A DNA stretch of 64,000 bases from SM1-50 sp964467345 (lineage in GTDB: Archaea > Thermoplasmatota > E2 > DHVEG-1), in NCBI GenBank assembly GCA_964467345.1, contig CAYXPY010000007.1, positions 12,530-76,529 of the forward strand, read 5' to 3'. Positions 9,315 to 18,302 of the stretch are shown one piece after another. A program made the translations under genes and the position numbers. The notes under the pieces were generated by a model that was not told where the DNA came from, did no database searches, and saw only the letters and a list, made by a program, of their open reading frames with translations. Within the stretch, counting starts at the first letter, position 1. Each line of letters opens with the position of its first letter.

Positions 9315-11675
9315 CTAGGATCGGAGGAATACCAAGGGTCCCAGAAGAAACCCGGAAACAGATTTCTCAGCGACATCTGCTGTAACAAGAACCGTCACTG
9401 ACCCGACGCCGAAGACAAAACCGGTTTTTATCTGGGGGCTGAACCCAGGGACGATCTTGAGTATCGTTCCCGTAGTCTCCCTTCCAAGGAGAACCACGCC
9501 ACCCTGAAGAGAAATCGACCAGTTCACATCCACAGCATCCCCAGCACCGGTGTTTGCCACCCTCGCGGTGATACCAAAACCACCGGTTATCTCAGCAATC
9601 TCTACACAGGGGGAATCTGTGATGTGAACGGTGATAGGATCGGACCAGCCGCTTTCAATACCCGCACTGTCCTTTGCTTTCACCTTCACGGTATAGTCAC
9701 CAGAGGCAGACCATTGATGTACGGCTTCTGCAGAGGCATCAGAGTCAAACGGACCAAGCCAGTCGCTTATGCTATCACCCCAGGACCAGAGATAGTAGAC
9801 CTGCTGACCCTCAGGATCGGTTGTACTAGTAATATATGAATAGTTGATAGCAGTCCCACCGGTGGTCGGACCAACAGGTTGATCAGGGTTATCCGGAGGT
9901 TGATTTGCGTTTGCTGCAGCAAGGTTCTGGACGGCATCGATATCAACAGCAGGGTTCAACTCACTGGGATTACCAGTGCCATCATCAACGATTTTTACGT
10001 AGCGGGCTGACTCCACCGAGCCAGCAGCAAGATCAAACTCAGAAGTCCCCATCCCAGTTCCAAGCAACACCCAGGGGCCTTCCCAATCACTTGAGACATA
10101 CACGGAATAGCCGTCCTCTGTTGTGTCCCCCTCGAAGATCTTCAGGTCGTTCGCATCAGGGAAATTTGTGATCTGGTCAGCCATATCCACGATAATATAT
10201 CCACCGACACCAAGCGATGCGCAGACGTCATCAGGAGGCCCGAGACAGGCGATACCCTCGGTGGGGTTCGTCTGATAATTATCGGAGGGAGCATAGTACG
10301 CGCAAGTCGTGACTTGGTATGCAAAATATTGGTTACTGGGGGTGAGTGCGACATTTAACACCGTTGGTTCTCCTTCATCGACATCAACGGTGTATGTTTT
10401 TTCCTGATACCCATTTGCTCGATAGTGGACGGTATACGTCCCAGGGAGCAGGATGCGATGATAGTCCCCAACCAAAGGATCTGTGAAACAAGGCCAGAAC
10501 ACCTCATCAACCCAGACGGTCGCAGCAATCGGCTGTCCGTTGTTCGCATTGGTCACCACACCGGTCAAGCCCATATCCGCTGCAGTGATGATATCCATCA
10601 TCCCCTCACGATTCAGATCCCATGCTTGAGGGATGTTGGAAGTCTGCACTTCGATGGTCCAGTCGATGTCACCACGACACCCGTAACTAAAATCATTGCA
10701 ATCCCCGAGGGTCTGATACCAGTCGTACCCCTCAACCACCCAATACCCATTATGGGATGCGTACATCTCTGACAAATAGACGACGGCGTCATCGTCAGGG
10801 ACACGTTGGTGTTTATAATTCCACACGTAGTTTACGATGTTCCCGGAGCAGTGATACGACAGCGATAGCACAAAGTTATTTTCCAGTGCATTCTTGCGTA
10901 TCGCTCGTGTCTCAGGCTCAGAATACGGGGTAGCGCTCTCCGGCATGTACCCATAATTTCTATTGAGATCAACCCCATGGGCATTGTATCGAGTACCTGC
11001 TTCACGTCCATCAGGATTCATCATTGGGATTATCCAAATCTCTCTGTTGTCTACGAGGTTTGTAATCGTCGGATCAACACTATAGTTCTGGGTGAGATGA
11101 AACGCCAGATTCAGCGGAAGTTCCGCAGACATGTATTCATTCCCATGATGAAGACCCATAATCCGAACCTCTGGTTCGTTCTCCTCGACATCCGGATTAT
11201 CTGTAATCTGTAAACCCCAGATGCTCCTGCCTTGCACGCTTTTCCCAAGCTCGTGTAATCGTGCAATCTCCGGGTAGTCTGCCGCGATGTTTTGAAGTTC
11301 TGTGGTCATCTGCGCATAGTTGTGGAAATCACGAGCAAACAAGGGAGAGAATAACCACCCGCGCTCCATTGCAATCTCATCAGGGACCAGCTTTGGAGAG
11401 AGATTCATAACCGTAAGCCAGTGATACTCCTCTGGTGAGATAAGGACAACAACAGATGTTCTAGTTTGGTCAATCTCAAGAATGGTCATTCGTTTCTGAA
11501 GTATCTGATCAAGCACGTATGAATCCGACAGCGGAACAGAGACGACAAGAGTCTCAACCGAGTATTGTGTGATGGTCTGTGCCGTGAGAAATCCCCCCAG
11601 CATCAGGGTGATGCAGAGGGTGAAAAAAACACAAAAGCTATAGGCTTTTCCAATTGTTTTCATTCGATGATTCAT
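9315..11675 (-). CDS. Secreted M14 zinc carboxypeptidase with PKD domain and C-terminal module B
   Basis: A 786-residue secreted metallocarboxypeptidase. A signal peptide covers about 1-33. The M14 domain (about 110-365) has the zinc ligands HGNE (His177, Glu180) and His275 (SLSYHCSG), the family motif DLNRN, and the catalytic Glu342 (DWTIEVQ). A carboxypeptidase-regulatory-like beta domain follows (370-446), then a discoidin-like segment with three cysteines (453-588), a PKD domain with WLGPFDS (593-688) and the ~97-residue module shared with the C25 peptidase downstream. The ATG at 11675 is preferred over a TTG two codons earlier, because GGGGATAA lies 8 bases before it. It would trim C-terminal residues from peptides released by the neighbouring endopeptidases. 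Confidence 0.9.
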   Translation of the reverse strand: MNHRMKTIGKAYSFCVFFTLCITLMLGGFLTAQTITQYSVETLVVSVPLSDSYVLDQILQKRMTILEIDQTRTSVVVLISPEEYHWLTVMNLSPKLVPDEIAMERGWLFSPLFARDFHNYAQMTTELQNIAADYPEIARLHELGKSVQGRSIWGLQITDNPDVEENEPEVRIMGLHHGNEYMSAELPLNLAFHLTQNYSVDPTITNLVDNREIWIIPMMNPDGREAGTRYNAHGVDLNRNYGYMPESATPYSEPETRAIRKNALENNFVLSLSYHCSGNIVNYVWNYKHQRVPDDDAVVYLSEMYASHNGYWVVEGYDWYQTLGDCNDFSYGCRGDIDWTIEVQTSNIPQAWDLNREGMMDIITAADMGLTGVVTNANNGQPIAATVWVDEVFWPCFTDPLVGDYHRILLPGTYTVHYRANGYQEKTYTVDVDEGEPTVLNVALTPSNQYFAYQVTTCAYYAPSDNYQTNPTEGIACLGPPDDVCASLGVGGYIIVDMADQITNFPDANDLKIFEGDTTEDGYSVYVSSDWEGPWVLLGTGMGTSEFDLAAGSVESARYVKIVDDGTGNPSELNPAVDIDAVQNLAAANANQPPDNPDQPVGPTTGGTAINYSYITSTTDPEGQQVYYLWSWGDSISDWLGPFDSDASAEAVHQWSASGDYTVKVKAKDSAGIESGWSDPITVHITDSPCVEIAEITGGFGITARVANTGAGDAVDVNWSISLQGGVVLLGRETTGTILKIVPGFSPQIKTGFVFGVGSVTVLVTADVAEKSVSGFLLGPLVFLRS

Positions 11676-11840
11676 CTTCAATTATCCCCCATGTCGTCTA
11701 TGGAAACATACTTCTTAAACATTGTCGTTGTGAAACCACAAGAAGAAAGGCTCGCAATCCCTCTGCTTTCTTCTTAGGTCACTACTTGGCAATCAACCCT
11801 GCATGAAACAGAGTAGGATCCATCGTAGGATGCATCTATT

Positions 11841-11857
11841 ATACTATTTAATAGTAT
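11841..11857. promoter_or_regulatory. 17-bp perfect palindrome in the M14 carboxypeptidase promoter
   Basis: ATACTATT-T-AATAGTAT has perfect 8-base arms. On the minus strand it starts 5 bases after a TTATATAAG box (11862-11870), so it would lie between the TATA box and the transcription start. That is a typical place for a repressor operator in archaea. The predicted leader would then be about 165 bases, which is long. The operator role is inferred from position and symmetry alone. Confidence 0.4.
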
Positions 11858-11861
11858 GTTC

Positions 11862-11870
11862 TTATATAAA
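11862..11870 (-). promoter_or_regulatory. TATA box upstream of the M14 carboxypeptidase gene
   Basis: TTATATAAG in minus-strand orientation is the strongest TATA-like sequence in the spacer between the receiver gene and the carboxypeptidase. It lies directly beside the 17-bp palindrome. Confidence 0.45.
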
Positions 11871-11964
11871 TAAGGTTCGGCGTTTTTTCGTCTTTATGCA
11901 AAAAAAATTAGGTGAAAGTAATATTAGAAAAGGGTATGAGAGAGAAAAAAAAAAAATCAATGTA

Positions 11965-12348
11965 TCATGATTGGTGTGTATTGAGGATTCGAACAATACA
12001 ATCCTTGAGTTTCATAATATCAAAAGGTTTTACGATATAATCCTCTGAACCGAGACGTCCGATACCCATGCTCATCTCATCGCCTTTCGCTGTGAGAAAG
12101 ACAATTGGGACCGACCGCCAACGGTCATTTTCTTTAATACGTGCTGCGACATCCCAGCCGCTCATTTGTGGCATCATTATATCTAATAGGATAAGATCTG
12201 GGATCTGGTTTTGCTGTAACATCTTGAGGCATTTCTCCCCGCTGTCCACCCCGATAACTTGATATTGTCCGGTTGAATCTTCTAAGACTTGTTTGACGGA
12301 GATGAGGATATCGGGATAGTCATCAACCACGAGAATTATTTTTGGCAT
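11965..12348 (-). CDS. Stand-alone response-regulator receiver domain
   Basis: A single CheY-like receiver of 127 residues with no output domain. It has the acidic pair DD (9-10), the phospho-acceptor Asp56 (LLDIMMP), the Thr of FLTAK and the conserved Lys of VKPFD. The ATG at 12348 is chosen over an in-frame TTG three codons upstream, because a TATATATA box at 12373-12380 lies 25-32 bases before this ATG, as expected for a leaderless transcript. It lies beside the divergently oriented gene for the three-repeat protein and is near the membrane kinase at 13899, its likely phosphodonor (inference). It is paralogous to the receiver at 46226. Confidence 0.93.
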   Translation of the reverse strand: MPKIILVVDDYPDILISVKQVLEDSTGQYQVIGVDSGEKCLKMLQQNQIPDLILLDIMMPQMSGWDVAARIKENDRWRSVPIVFLTAKGDEMSMGIGRLGSEDYIVKPFDIMKLKDCIVRILNTHQS

Positions 12349-12372
12349 CCACCCCAATCAACCGATATTTAG

Positions 12373-12380
12373 TATATATA
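12373..12380 (-). promoter_or_regulatory. TATA box for leaderless receiver transcript
   Basis: TATATATA is centred about 28 bases upstream of the ATG at 12348. This matches the usual archaeal TATA-to-start distance and implies translation from the 5' end of the message. Confidence 0.55.
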
Positions 12381-12573
12381 TCTACTGCTGTTTTTTTGTC
12401 ACGTGGTACTCATAGAAAAGTACTTTTTATTACAATTCACTATTTCATTGATTTTTAATGAACAGTCATCACCTGAGTTTTTTATAAGTAAGGCATTTAA
12501 ACAACTGAGATATTCTGTATAAAGAGATGGATGTCACTCGAATGCTGGTTACGTTGAGTGGCGATGGGATCAC

Positions 12574-13779
12574 ATGCTAAATACCGCTGATGTTACAAAA
12601 AAGTTTATTGAGACGATAATCGAAATCATTGGGAGGAAAACATCAGAAGAATACGCAGCGATAACGATACGTAACATACTCGAAAAACTCCAACGCACCT
12701 ATCCTTTCTTAACAGAAATCGAAGTGAAAAATTCTCGGTCCGTCGAAATGGAAGAAAAAGTCACAGCCCACGAGGGACTCAACGACATTGCTCCAAAAAA
12801 GGTGGGAGTGGCTTTAAAGCATCTTATCACAATAATAATGAACTCCCTTGGAAAAACCGCTGGTTATTTCTTTATCAGAGAGGCACGGGAAAAGATAGGC
12901 GTCGAATATGAACTGATTCTGCTCAAGACAATGGATGTTGATCTGACGCTTTTGCAGTCTACCTATATTATTGAAAAAAAATCTGTCGATCTTCTTGAGA
13001 TTCACACCTCTGATGTGCTCCGACGTTTTTTACGGGCGTTCCTCGATGCATTGGAAAAACAAACATCAAAAACTTTTGCCATAACATTTCTCATTAAACA
13101 ACTATCCCAACTGCAACAGGACTATCCATTTCTTACCGCTGTCTCCATTCAAAACATACGTTATACGCTCGGATCAGAGGAAATTGGGGTACAACCTCAG
13201 ATAGATACTATTGACCCAAAGGAAGTAGGAAAAGCGATTAATTCGATTCTCCAGCAGACCGATAAAGAACTCATAGAACTTGGTCGTAATTCCATCGCAG
13301 GTGACCTCAAATCACATCTCACCATGGAGTATATCTCAAAATTGGGAGATATGGAGGTAACCATAACCCCATACAGCATTGGGTATAGCGCGATATTCAT
13401 TCAGGTGATAAAGACATTAATCGACGTTATCAGCAAGACAAGTAACGAGAACTATGCGATTATTGCGGTGAATTCGTTTCTAAGAAAGGGTGACAGCAAG
13501 TTTGAATTCTTAAAGGACGTCAATGTTCAACCACCTGATAATAAAGAGGGAATGTACCATATCACGATACCTCAGAGGATTGATTCTATTACGGAAACTG
13601 ACGCCCGACGTGTTATCCAGCAGCTTCTCTCGATTGCTTTGGAGTCATCTGGGGAAAAAACAAACGGTGAATTTATCCAACAATTCAAAGGTGCTCTAGA
13701 GAAAAAATATCTTTTAAAACTAGAGGAGATGGGCGTCAATTTTCATATGATCGAATTACATAAAGCGATGTCGATGTAA
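12574..13779 (+). CDS. Protein of three tandem copies of an uncharacterised ~130-residue domain
   Basis: 401 residues with no signal peptide or membrane segment. Three diverged repeats can be aligned by eye (about 4-130, 143-262, 270-397). Each begins with an amphipathic helix and a (N/E)YA(I/A)ITxxxxL segment, continues through L(Q)xxYPFLxxV, then an IxPxxVGxAI helix, and a G-FI...R/K...LG segment ending MGV(D/N). The C-terminus reads MGVNFHMIELHKAM. The same domain occurs once in the protein at 26729-27178. The placement between a receiver gene and a sensor kinase points to a signalling output or partner role. It may belong to the 'methanogen output domain' type of archaeal signalling module, which I cannot verify. 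A TATAAA at 12518-12523 and a GATGGGA before the ATG support the start. Confidence 0.8.
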   Translation: MLNTADVTKKFIETIIEIIGRKTSEEYAAITIRNILEKLQRTYPFLTEIEVKNSRSVEMEEKVTAHEGLNDIAPKKVGVALKHLITIIMNSLGKTAGYFFIREAREKIGVEYELILLKTMDVDLTLLQSTYIIEKKSVDLLEIHTSDVLRRFLRAFLDALEKQTSKTFAITFLIKQLSQLQQDYPFLTAVSIQNIRYTLGSEEIGVQPQIDTIDPKEVGKAINSILQQTDKELIELGRNSIAGDLKSHLTMEYISKLGDMEVTITPYSIGYSAIFIQVIKTLIDVISKTSNENYAIIAVNSFLRKGDSKFEFLKDVNVQPPDNKEGMYHITIPQRIDSITETDARRVIQQLLSIALESSGEKTNGEFIQQFKGALEKKYLLKLEEMGVNFHMIELHKAMSM

Positions 13780-13898
13780 AAAGATAAACTAAATACGTAA
13801 TATGATAGATTATATCATATTTGATATAAAAAATATCATTCAAGCATGAAAAATAGTATACAAAATCGAAAGGAGAGACCATAAAAAAGGAAGCGCCC

Positions 13899-15320
13899 AT
13901 GAAAGAACCGCTCGACCTAAAAAAATTTTTCTTAAGTAGAATAAATGTGAAACTTACATTACTGTTCCTATTAGTGGGCTTGGTCGCCCCGGGAATTGGA
14001 ATCGGATATTTCTATCTTATCGCAAACTCATTCCTGATAGAAAATTCTCAATTTTTTAGTCAGCAACAAATGCTCTTAGACGCTGCAGCACTTCTCATCA
14101 TCGTTCTTATCGCTGTCAATACCATGCTTATTGGATTTCTGATTTCACGTTCATTTTCTAAACCAATCCGAGATCTTTACCACGCTGCTTTAGAGTTAGA
14201 AAAAGGGAATTTTACCGTCAGGACCAACATACAGACAAATGATGAGCTTGCGCAGCTCAGTGAAGCATTTAACAGAAGCGCGTTTGCGTTAAGTAAAATG
14301 GAGGAGGAACGTCTCAATCTTGACCGGTCGAAATCAGAATTCCTCAGCATCACTTCCCATGAACTACGCACCCCAATCACACCCCTAAAAGCGCAACTAC
14401 AGATGCTGCAGCAGGAGTATTTTGGCAAGCTGACAGACAAACAAAAACAAAGTGTCGATGTTATCCTGCGCAATGCGGAACGACTCAATAAAATCATCGA
14501 GGATTTCCTTGAAATCTCCCGTATCGAAGCAGCACGGTTGAAATTTGTTTTTAAAAAGACAAATCTCTCAGATATTATCACAGAGACCGCCGAATTTATG
14601 AAAGGATTTGCTAAGGAGAAAAATATCACTCTTGTTACAAAATGTGGTCAACTTCCCACCATTGAAATCGACCCTGACCGAATCAGCCAGGTCCTTCGGA
14701 ACCTTGTACATAACGCAATCAAATTCTCACCAAAAGACAGCACCATAGAAATCGATGCCCAGATGCAAAACCATCATGTTCGCTTCAGCGTCAAAGACAG
14801 AGGAGTTGGGTTGAACGCTGATGACCAGATCCGAGTCTTTGAACCATTCTATCAAGTGCAAGGGTCCCTTAGCCGAAACTATGGGGGGACCGGATTAGGT
14901 TTAACGATCTGTAGAGGGATCATCGAAGCCCAAAAAGGAAAAATATGGGTCGAAAGTAAACCGGGGGTAGGCAGCACGTTCTATTTCACCGTGCCCATTA
15001 CACCTGTGTATGAAATAGAACCAATCAAAGTCCTCTTCTCACAGAAAAGCGAAATTGAAAAGAAAATAAAAAAAGAACTCATGAACACGCTTGGACCCAT
15101 GGGCGAGGCTGAGTTCAACGACCTGAAAAACAAACATTCCCTGAATAAGGAGGACCTTGTCGGGTATGTTCTCTTGCTAGAAAAACAACGTATCTTGCGC
15201 CATTCACACGCAGAAGAGCTAAAACGAAACATCGGGAATATTTTTGGTGAAGAAAACCGAAAAGAAGAAAACAAACCACAAGATAAAGAAATAAAAGGAG
15301 AACTCCAGGTGAAACAATGA
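13899..15320 (+). CDS. Membrane HAMP sensor histidine kinase
   Basis: 473 residues. Two membrane segments (about 18-42 and 60-84) enclose only a short loop, so there is no large extracellular sensor. HAMP covers about 85-138, with a coiled linker. The HisKA dimerisation helix has His154 (SHELRTP). The ATPase domain has the N box (RNLVHNAIK), G1 (DRGVGL) and G2 (GGTGLGL). After the kinase core (about 367) comes a ~105-residue charged extension rich in Lys and Glu, which is unusual and may be a docking or dimerisation arm. The stop codon overlaps the ATG of the next gene by 4 bases, so this kinase and the kinase-less PAS protein are translationally coupled and probably work together. Confidence 0.92.
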   Translation: MKEPLDLKKFFLSRINVKLTLLFLLVGLVAPGIGIGYFYLIANSFLIENSQFFSQQQMLLDAAALLIIVLIAVNTMLIGFLISRSFSKPIRDLYHAALELEKGNFTVRTNIQTNDELAQLSEAFNRSAFALSKMEEERLNLDRSKSEFLSITSHELRTPITPLKAQLQMLQQEYFGKLTDKQKQSVDVILRNAERLNKIIEDFLEISRIEAARLKFVFKKTNLSDIITETAEFMKGFAKEKNITLVTKCGQLPTIEIDPDRISQVLRNLVHNAIKFSPKDSTIEIDAQMQNHHVRFSVKDRGVGLNADDQIRVFEPFYQVQGSLSRNYGGTGLGLTICRGIIEAQKGKIWVESKPGVGSTFYFTVPITPVYEIEPIKVLFSQKSEIEKKIKKELMNTLGPMGEAEFNDLKNKHSLNKEDLVGYVLLLEKQRILRHSHAEELKRNIGNIFGEENRKEENKPQDKEIKGELQVKQ

Positions 15321-16480
15321 GATTACGATGGTTAGTAACCATTATGTGCCTTGTCATATCCCTAATACCCGTGGCAATGATCAGTGGGCTACAAGGTCTA
15401 GAAATTGCTACCTTATTTCTTGGATTAATTCTTTTTATCACGCTTGCCGTTGCGTTTGTCGTTTCGTATATAATCACCATACCACTAGAGAAACTCACAA
15501 GGAACATAGACGAGATAAGCAAAGGAAACCTCGAAGTCCAACTTGAGAAAAGCGAAATCTATGAAATAAATAATCTGACAGACTCCTTGGATCGTGTCAT
15601 GGCAAGCCTCAAACTCGCAATCAATAAAGTCGGGGTGAAAAAAGAGGAAATCTTCATAGAAGCGGTAAAAGCAAAAGAAGAAGCAGAAGCAAAATATGAA
15701 ATCCTGCTCAAAAAAATCGATGGATGGATCTGGGAAATCGATAAAAATGGTATCTGCACAAAATGCTCATCAAAAATCACAAACACTCTTGGCTACTCAC
15801 CAAAGCAGATGATCGGAAAGGACATATTCCGATTTTTACCAGCAGAGGACGCCAACAAATTCAGAGACATAATCCATGTTCTATCAGAGCAAAAATCGGA
15901 GACATCAAATAAATTGGATTTATACTGGACGACCCAGGACAACGCACACCCTGTATGGGTGCGCTCGTTTTGTATCCCTGTGTTTACTGCTGCGGGTGAC
16001 TTCCAAGGCCTGCGTTGTTTTAGTAGGGATGCGACAGAATATCATGTCGCTGAATCCAAAATAGCTGAACTGGAAAACAAATTAAGTGATGCCTATAAAC
16101 AACTCCACGAATTTCTTCAGAAGCATCCGTATGAAAAACAAACCATCAGCCCAGTCGTTGAGACGGTCCTACAACAGGACTTTGATTACATGATTCTCTT
16201 TGATGAAAACGCTAAGATTATCGATTGCACCGAAGACATTCAGAAAAAACTAGGGTATAACAAACAGGAGATGCTCTCTCTTGCTTTTTCAGATGTTTTA
16301 TATCTTGATTCTCACAAGGATTTCAAGACAAGTTTAGAGGAAATAAAAAAACAAGGGAACATCCAACTAAAAAACATCCATAAGAAAAAAGACGGATCTT
16401 CGATTTTTGTCAGCGAGCATATCAGATACCTCAAAGATCGGAATTTGTTCATCTGCATGGTAAAACAGGATAGAATGTGA
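15317..16480 (+). CDS. Membrane HAMP-PAS-PAS protein without kinase domain
   Basis: 387 residues. Two membrane segments (about 5-22 and 29-52) are followed by HAMP (53-105), a helical linker, one PAS domain with its PAC part (about 127-245, containing GYSPKQMIGKD), a short coiled coil and a second PAS domain (about 280-387, containing GYNKQEML). The protein ends directly after the second PAS; no HisKA, ATPase or GGDEF domain follows. Because its start overlaps the stop of the kinase gene, it is most simply a sensor partner of that kinase, pairing through HAMP or PAS contacts (inference). Confidence 0.9.
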   Translation: MRLRWLVTIMCLVISLIPVAMISGLQGLEIATLFLGLILFITLAVAFVVSYIITIPLEKLTRNIDEISKGNLEVQLEKSEIYEINNLTDSLDRVMASLKLAINKVGVKKEEIFIEAVKAKEEAEAKYEILLKKIDGWIWEIDKNGICTKCSSKITNTLGYSPKQMIGKDIFRFLPAEDANKFRDIIHVLSEQKSETSNKLDLYWTTQDNAHPVWVRSFCIPVFTAAGDFQGLRCFSRDATEYHVAESKIAELENKLSDAYKQLHEFLQKHPYEKQTISPVVETVLQQDFDYMILFDENAKIIDCTEDIQKKLGYNKQEMLSLAFSDVLYLDSHKDFKTSLEEIKKQGNIQLKNIHKKKDGSSIFVSEHIRYLKDRNLFICMVKQDRM

Positions 16481-16513
16481 TAAAAAAACACAAGAAAATA
16501 GGGGAGAAATAAG

Positions 16514-16530
16514 AAGAAGGCCTCCTTCTT
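16514..16530. repeat. Short inverted repeat between PAS gene and aminotransferase gene
   Basis: AAGAAGG-CCT-CCTTCTT is a 7-base perfect stem with a 3-base loop, 34 bases after the PAS gene stop. It could be a terminator, but no T run follows it. The spacer beyond it carries the aminotransferase promoter (TTTATG-like sequence near 16547). Confidence 0.35.
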
Positions 16531-16581
16531 TAAACACCATCAACTATTTATGTGGATTTCCTATCTCGGGTCTTGATTACC

Positions 16582-17811
16582 ATGTCAATAAAAGCATCGA
16601 AGCGTGCTCAGGGTGTTGAGTATGCGATTCGGGATGTGCTCATTCCGGCACGACAGCTGGAGAAGAAGGGAATCACAATTTTAAAACTCAATATCGGTGA
16701 TCCGAACGCATATGATTTCGACACACCACAACATATAAAAGAAGCGCTGTACAAAGCTGCAAATGAGCAACATAATGGCTATGCTCCCTCAGAGGGGTTC
16801 CTTGAATTACGCCAAGCAATCATCGAACGGGAAAAAAAGAGAAATAATGTCACCTACACCCCAGATGATATCTGTGTCACCACCGGTGTCACCGAAGGCC
16901 TTCAGATGCTGCTGAATGCATCGTTAGACCCAAAAGACGAGTTATTGATACCTGGACCAACCTACCCGCAGTACAACGTTATCACAAAATTCGCTGATGC
17001 AGAACCGATATCGTATCATTGCATCGAAAAAGAAAACTGGCAGCCTGATGTCGATGACATCCGGCGGAAGATTACAGAACGGACCAAAGGAATTGTCCTT
17101 ATCAATCCGAACAACCCGACTGGCGCGCTATATTCAAAAAAAGTGTTACAACAGATCATAGACATCGCTGGGGAACATGGTATCATGGTTATCTCTGATG
17201 AGATTTACGATGATTTAACCTTTGATGGAAAACAACATGCGACAGCGTCACTAACAAAAGATGTCCCTGTTATAACCTTCAACGGCTTTTCAAAAGTATA
17301 TGTCATGCCAGGATGGCGTATCGGATATACCTTGTTCAAACATACGGGGGACCTTGATGAGATACAAGAGGCATTTATGCGTATTGCTCGGTCACGGCTC
17401 TGCGCTAATTCAGTCTGTCAACATGCGTGTATTCAGGCGTTACGCGGACCGCAGGATCACATAGAAGAAGTGAATGATAAATTACGCAAGAGACGTGATT
17501 TCTCTTACAAACGTTTGAATGAAATCGAGGGAGTCTCTACAGCAAAACCAGATGGCGCTTTCTATATCTTCCCAAAAATTGAGGCAATGGAGTCAGGTCC
17601 TTGGAAGAATGATAAGGAATTCGTCCTTGATTTGTTGCAGGAAGCCCATGTGCTCGTGGTCAATGGGTCAGGGTTCTGCGCCACGTATGGGAAAGACCAT
17701 TTCCGAGCGGTGATTCTTCCACCGATGGAGACGCTCGAAAAAGCATTTGATGCCATGGAAATCTTTATGAAAAAGAGGTTGAAGCAACAATATAGCGTTT
17801 CTTCGAATTGA
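16582..17811 (+). CDS. PLP-dependent class I/II aminotransferase (aspartate/alanine type)
   Basis: 409 residues, fold type I PLP enzyme. It shows NPNNPTGA, the DEIYDDL strand with the PLP-ring Asp, and the Schiff-base Lys in GFSKVYVMPGWRIGY, with the Arg of the C-terminal domain that binds the substrate carboxylate in this family. It would move the amino group of an amino acid to 2-oxoglutarate, giving the 2-oxoacids consumed by the oxidoreductase encoded a little downstream. The ATG at 16582 is preferred over an in-frame GTG ten codons upstream, because the extra residues have no family counterpart. The exact amino-acid specificity cannot be read from sequence; alanine or aspartate are the usual assignments. 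Confidence 0.9.
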   Translation: MSIKASKRAQGVEYAIRDVLIPARQLEKKGITILKLNIGDPNAYDFDTPQHIKEALYKAANEQHNGYAPSEGFLELRQAIIEREKKRNNVTYTPDDICVTTGVTEGLQMLLNASLDPKDELLIPGPTYPQYNVITKFADAEPISYHCIEKENWQPDVDDIRRKITERTKGIVLINPNNPTGALYSKKVLQQIIDIAGEHGIMVISDEIYDDLTFDGKQHATASLTKDVPVITFNGFSKVYVMPGWRIGYTLFKHTGDLDEIQEAFMRIARSRLCANSVCQHACIQALRGPQDHIEEVNDKLRKRRDFSYKRLNEIEGVSTAKPDGAFYIFPKIEAMESGPWKNDKEFVLDLLQEAHVLVVNGSGFCATYGKDHFRAVILPPMETLEKAFDAMEIFMKKRLKQQYSVSSN

Positions 17812-17881
17812 TGCCAGTGAATTATTTCCCATAAATAAGAATATAAATTAACAACATATACTCTATCTTGAGGTAAGGTAA

Positions 17882-18127
17882 ATGGAGGAAAATGAACCAA
17901 ACATTTTTAACAGCCCGAAACTGAATGAATACAAAGCCATGGAAACAAAACTGTATGGAGAGATATTGAAATCTTGTCGTTTTTATCAAAACAAACTAAC
18001 TCTGATTTCTATTCTTGGCATTCTGGAGCTTGTCAGTCAGGATATTAGAGAATTAGACAAGACGAATGTGAAAAATGCTGAACAGGAGATTATTAGCAAT
18101 CGAGATTTGTTGAATCGTTTGATATAA
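17882..18127 (+). CDS. Small helical protein, unknown function
   Basis: 81 residues, charged and predominantly helical by composition (many Glu, Lys, Leu), with one cysteine and no motif I recognise. A GAGGTAAGG sequence lies just before the ATG, and an 8-T run begins directly after the stop, as expected for an archaeal terminator. These two signals are the main reasons to call it real. No functional link to the flanking aminotransferase or oxidoreductase genes is evident. Confidence 0.6.
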   Translation: MEENEPNIFNSPKLNEYKAMETKLYGEILKSCRFYQNKLTLISILGILELVSQDIRELDKTNVKNAEQEIISNRDLLNRLI

Positions 18128-18129
18128 GT

Positions 18130-18137
18130 TTTTTTTA
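18130..18137 (+). terminator. T-run terminator after small helical protein gene
   Basis: An uninterrupted run of eight T residues begins 2 bases after the stop codon at 18127. T tracts alone are sufficient archaeal terminators. Confidence 0.5.
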
Positions 18138-18302
18138 TCCCAATTCATTTTCCTTTTTATTTCCTTACTTAGTTCGTAAGATTTTTTTTGTAAAGGAATA
18201 TATTAGTATATATTTTTATATATATTTAATGTAGGGAAAATACAAGATATCATCAAAAGATTAAAGAAGAAAAGGGAGTTTAAGAACCCTGAGGAACACC
18301 CT

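Noticed and set aside
12526..12579. 17-codon upstream frame ending across the ATG of the three-repeat protein
   Set aside because: The best TATA box (12518-12523) would start transcription downstream of this frame's ATG, so it is probably not in the message.
14177..14629. 150-codon minus-strand open frame
   Set aside because: Antisense to the histidine kinase catalytic region, Ser/Arg/Leu-rich, with no ribosome-binding site.
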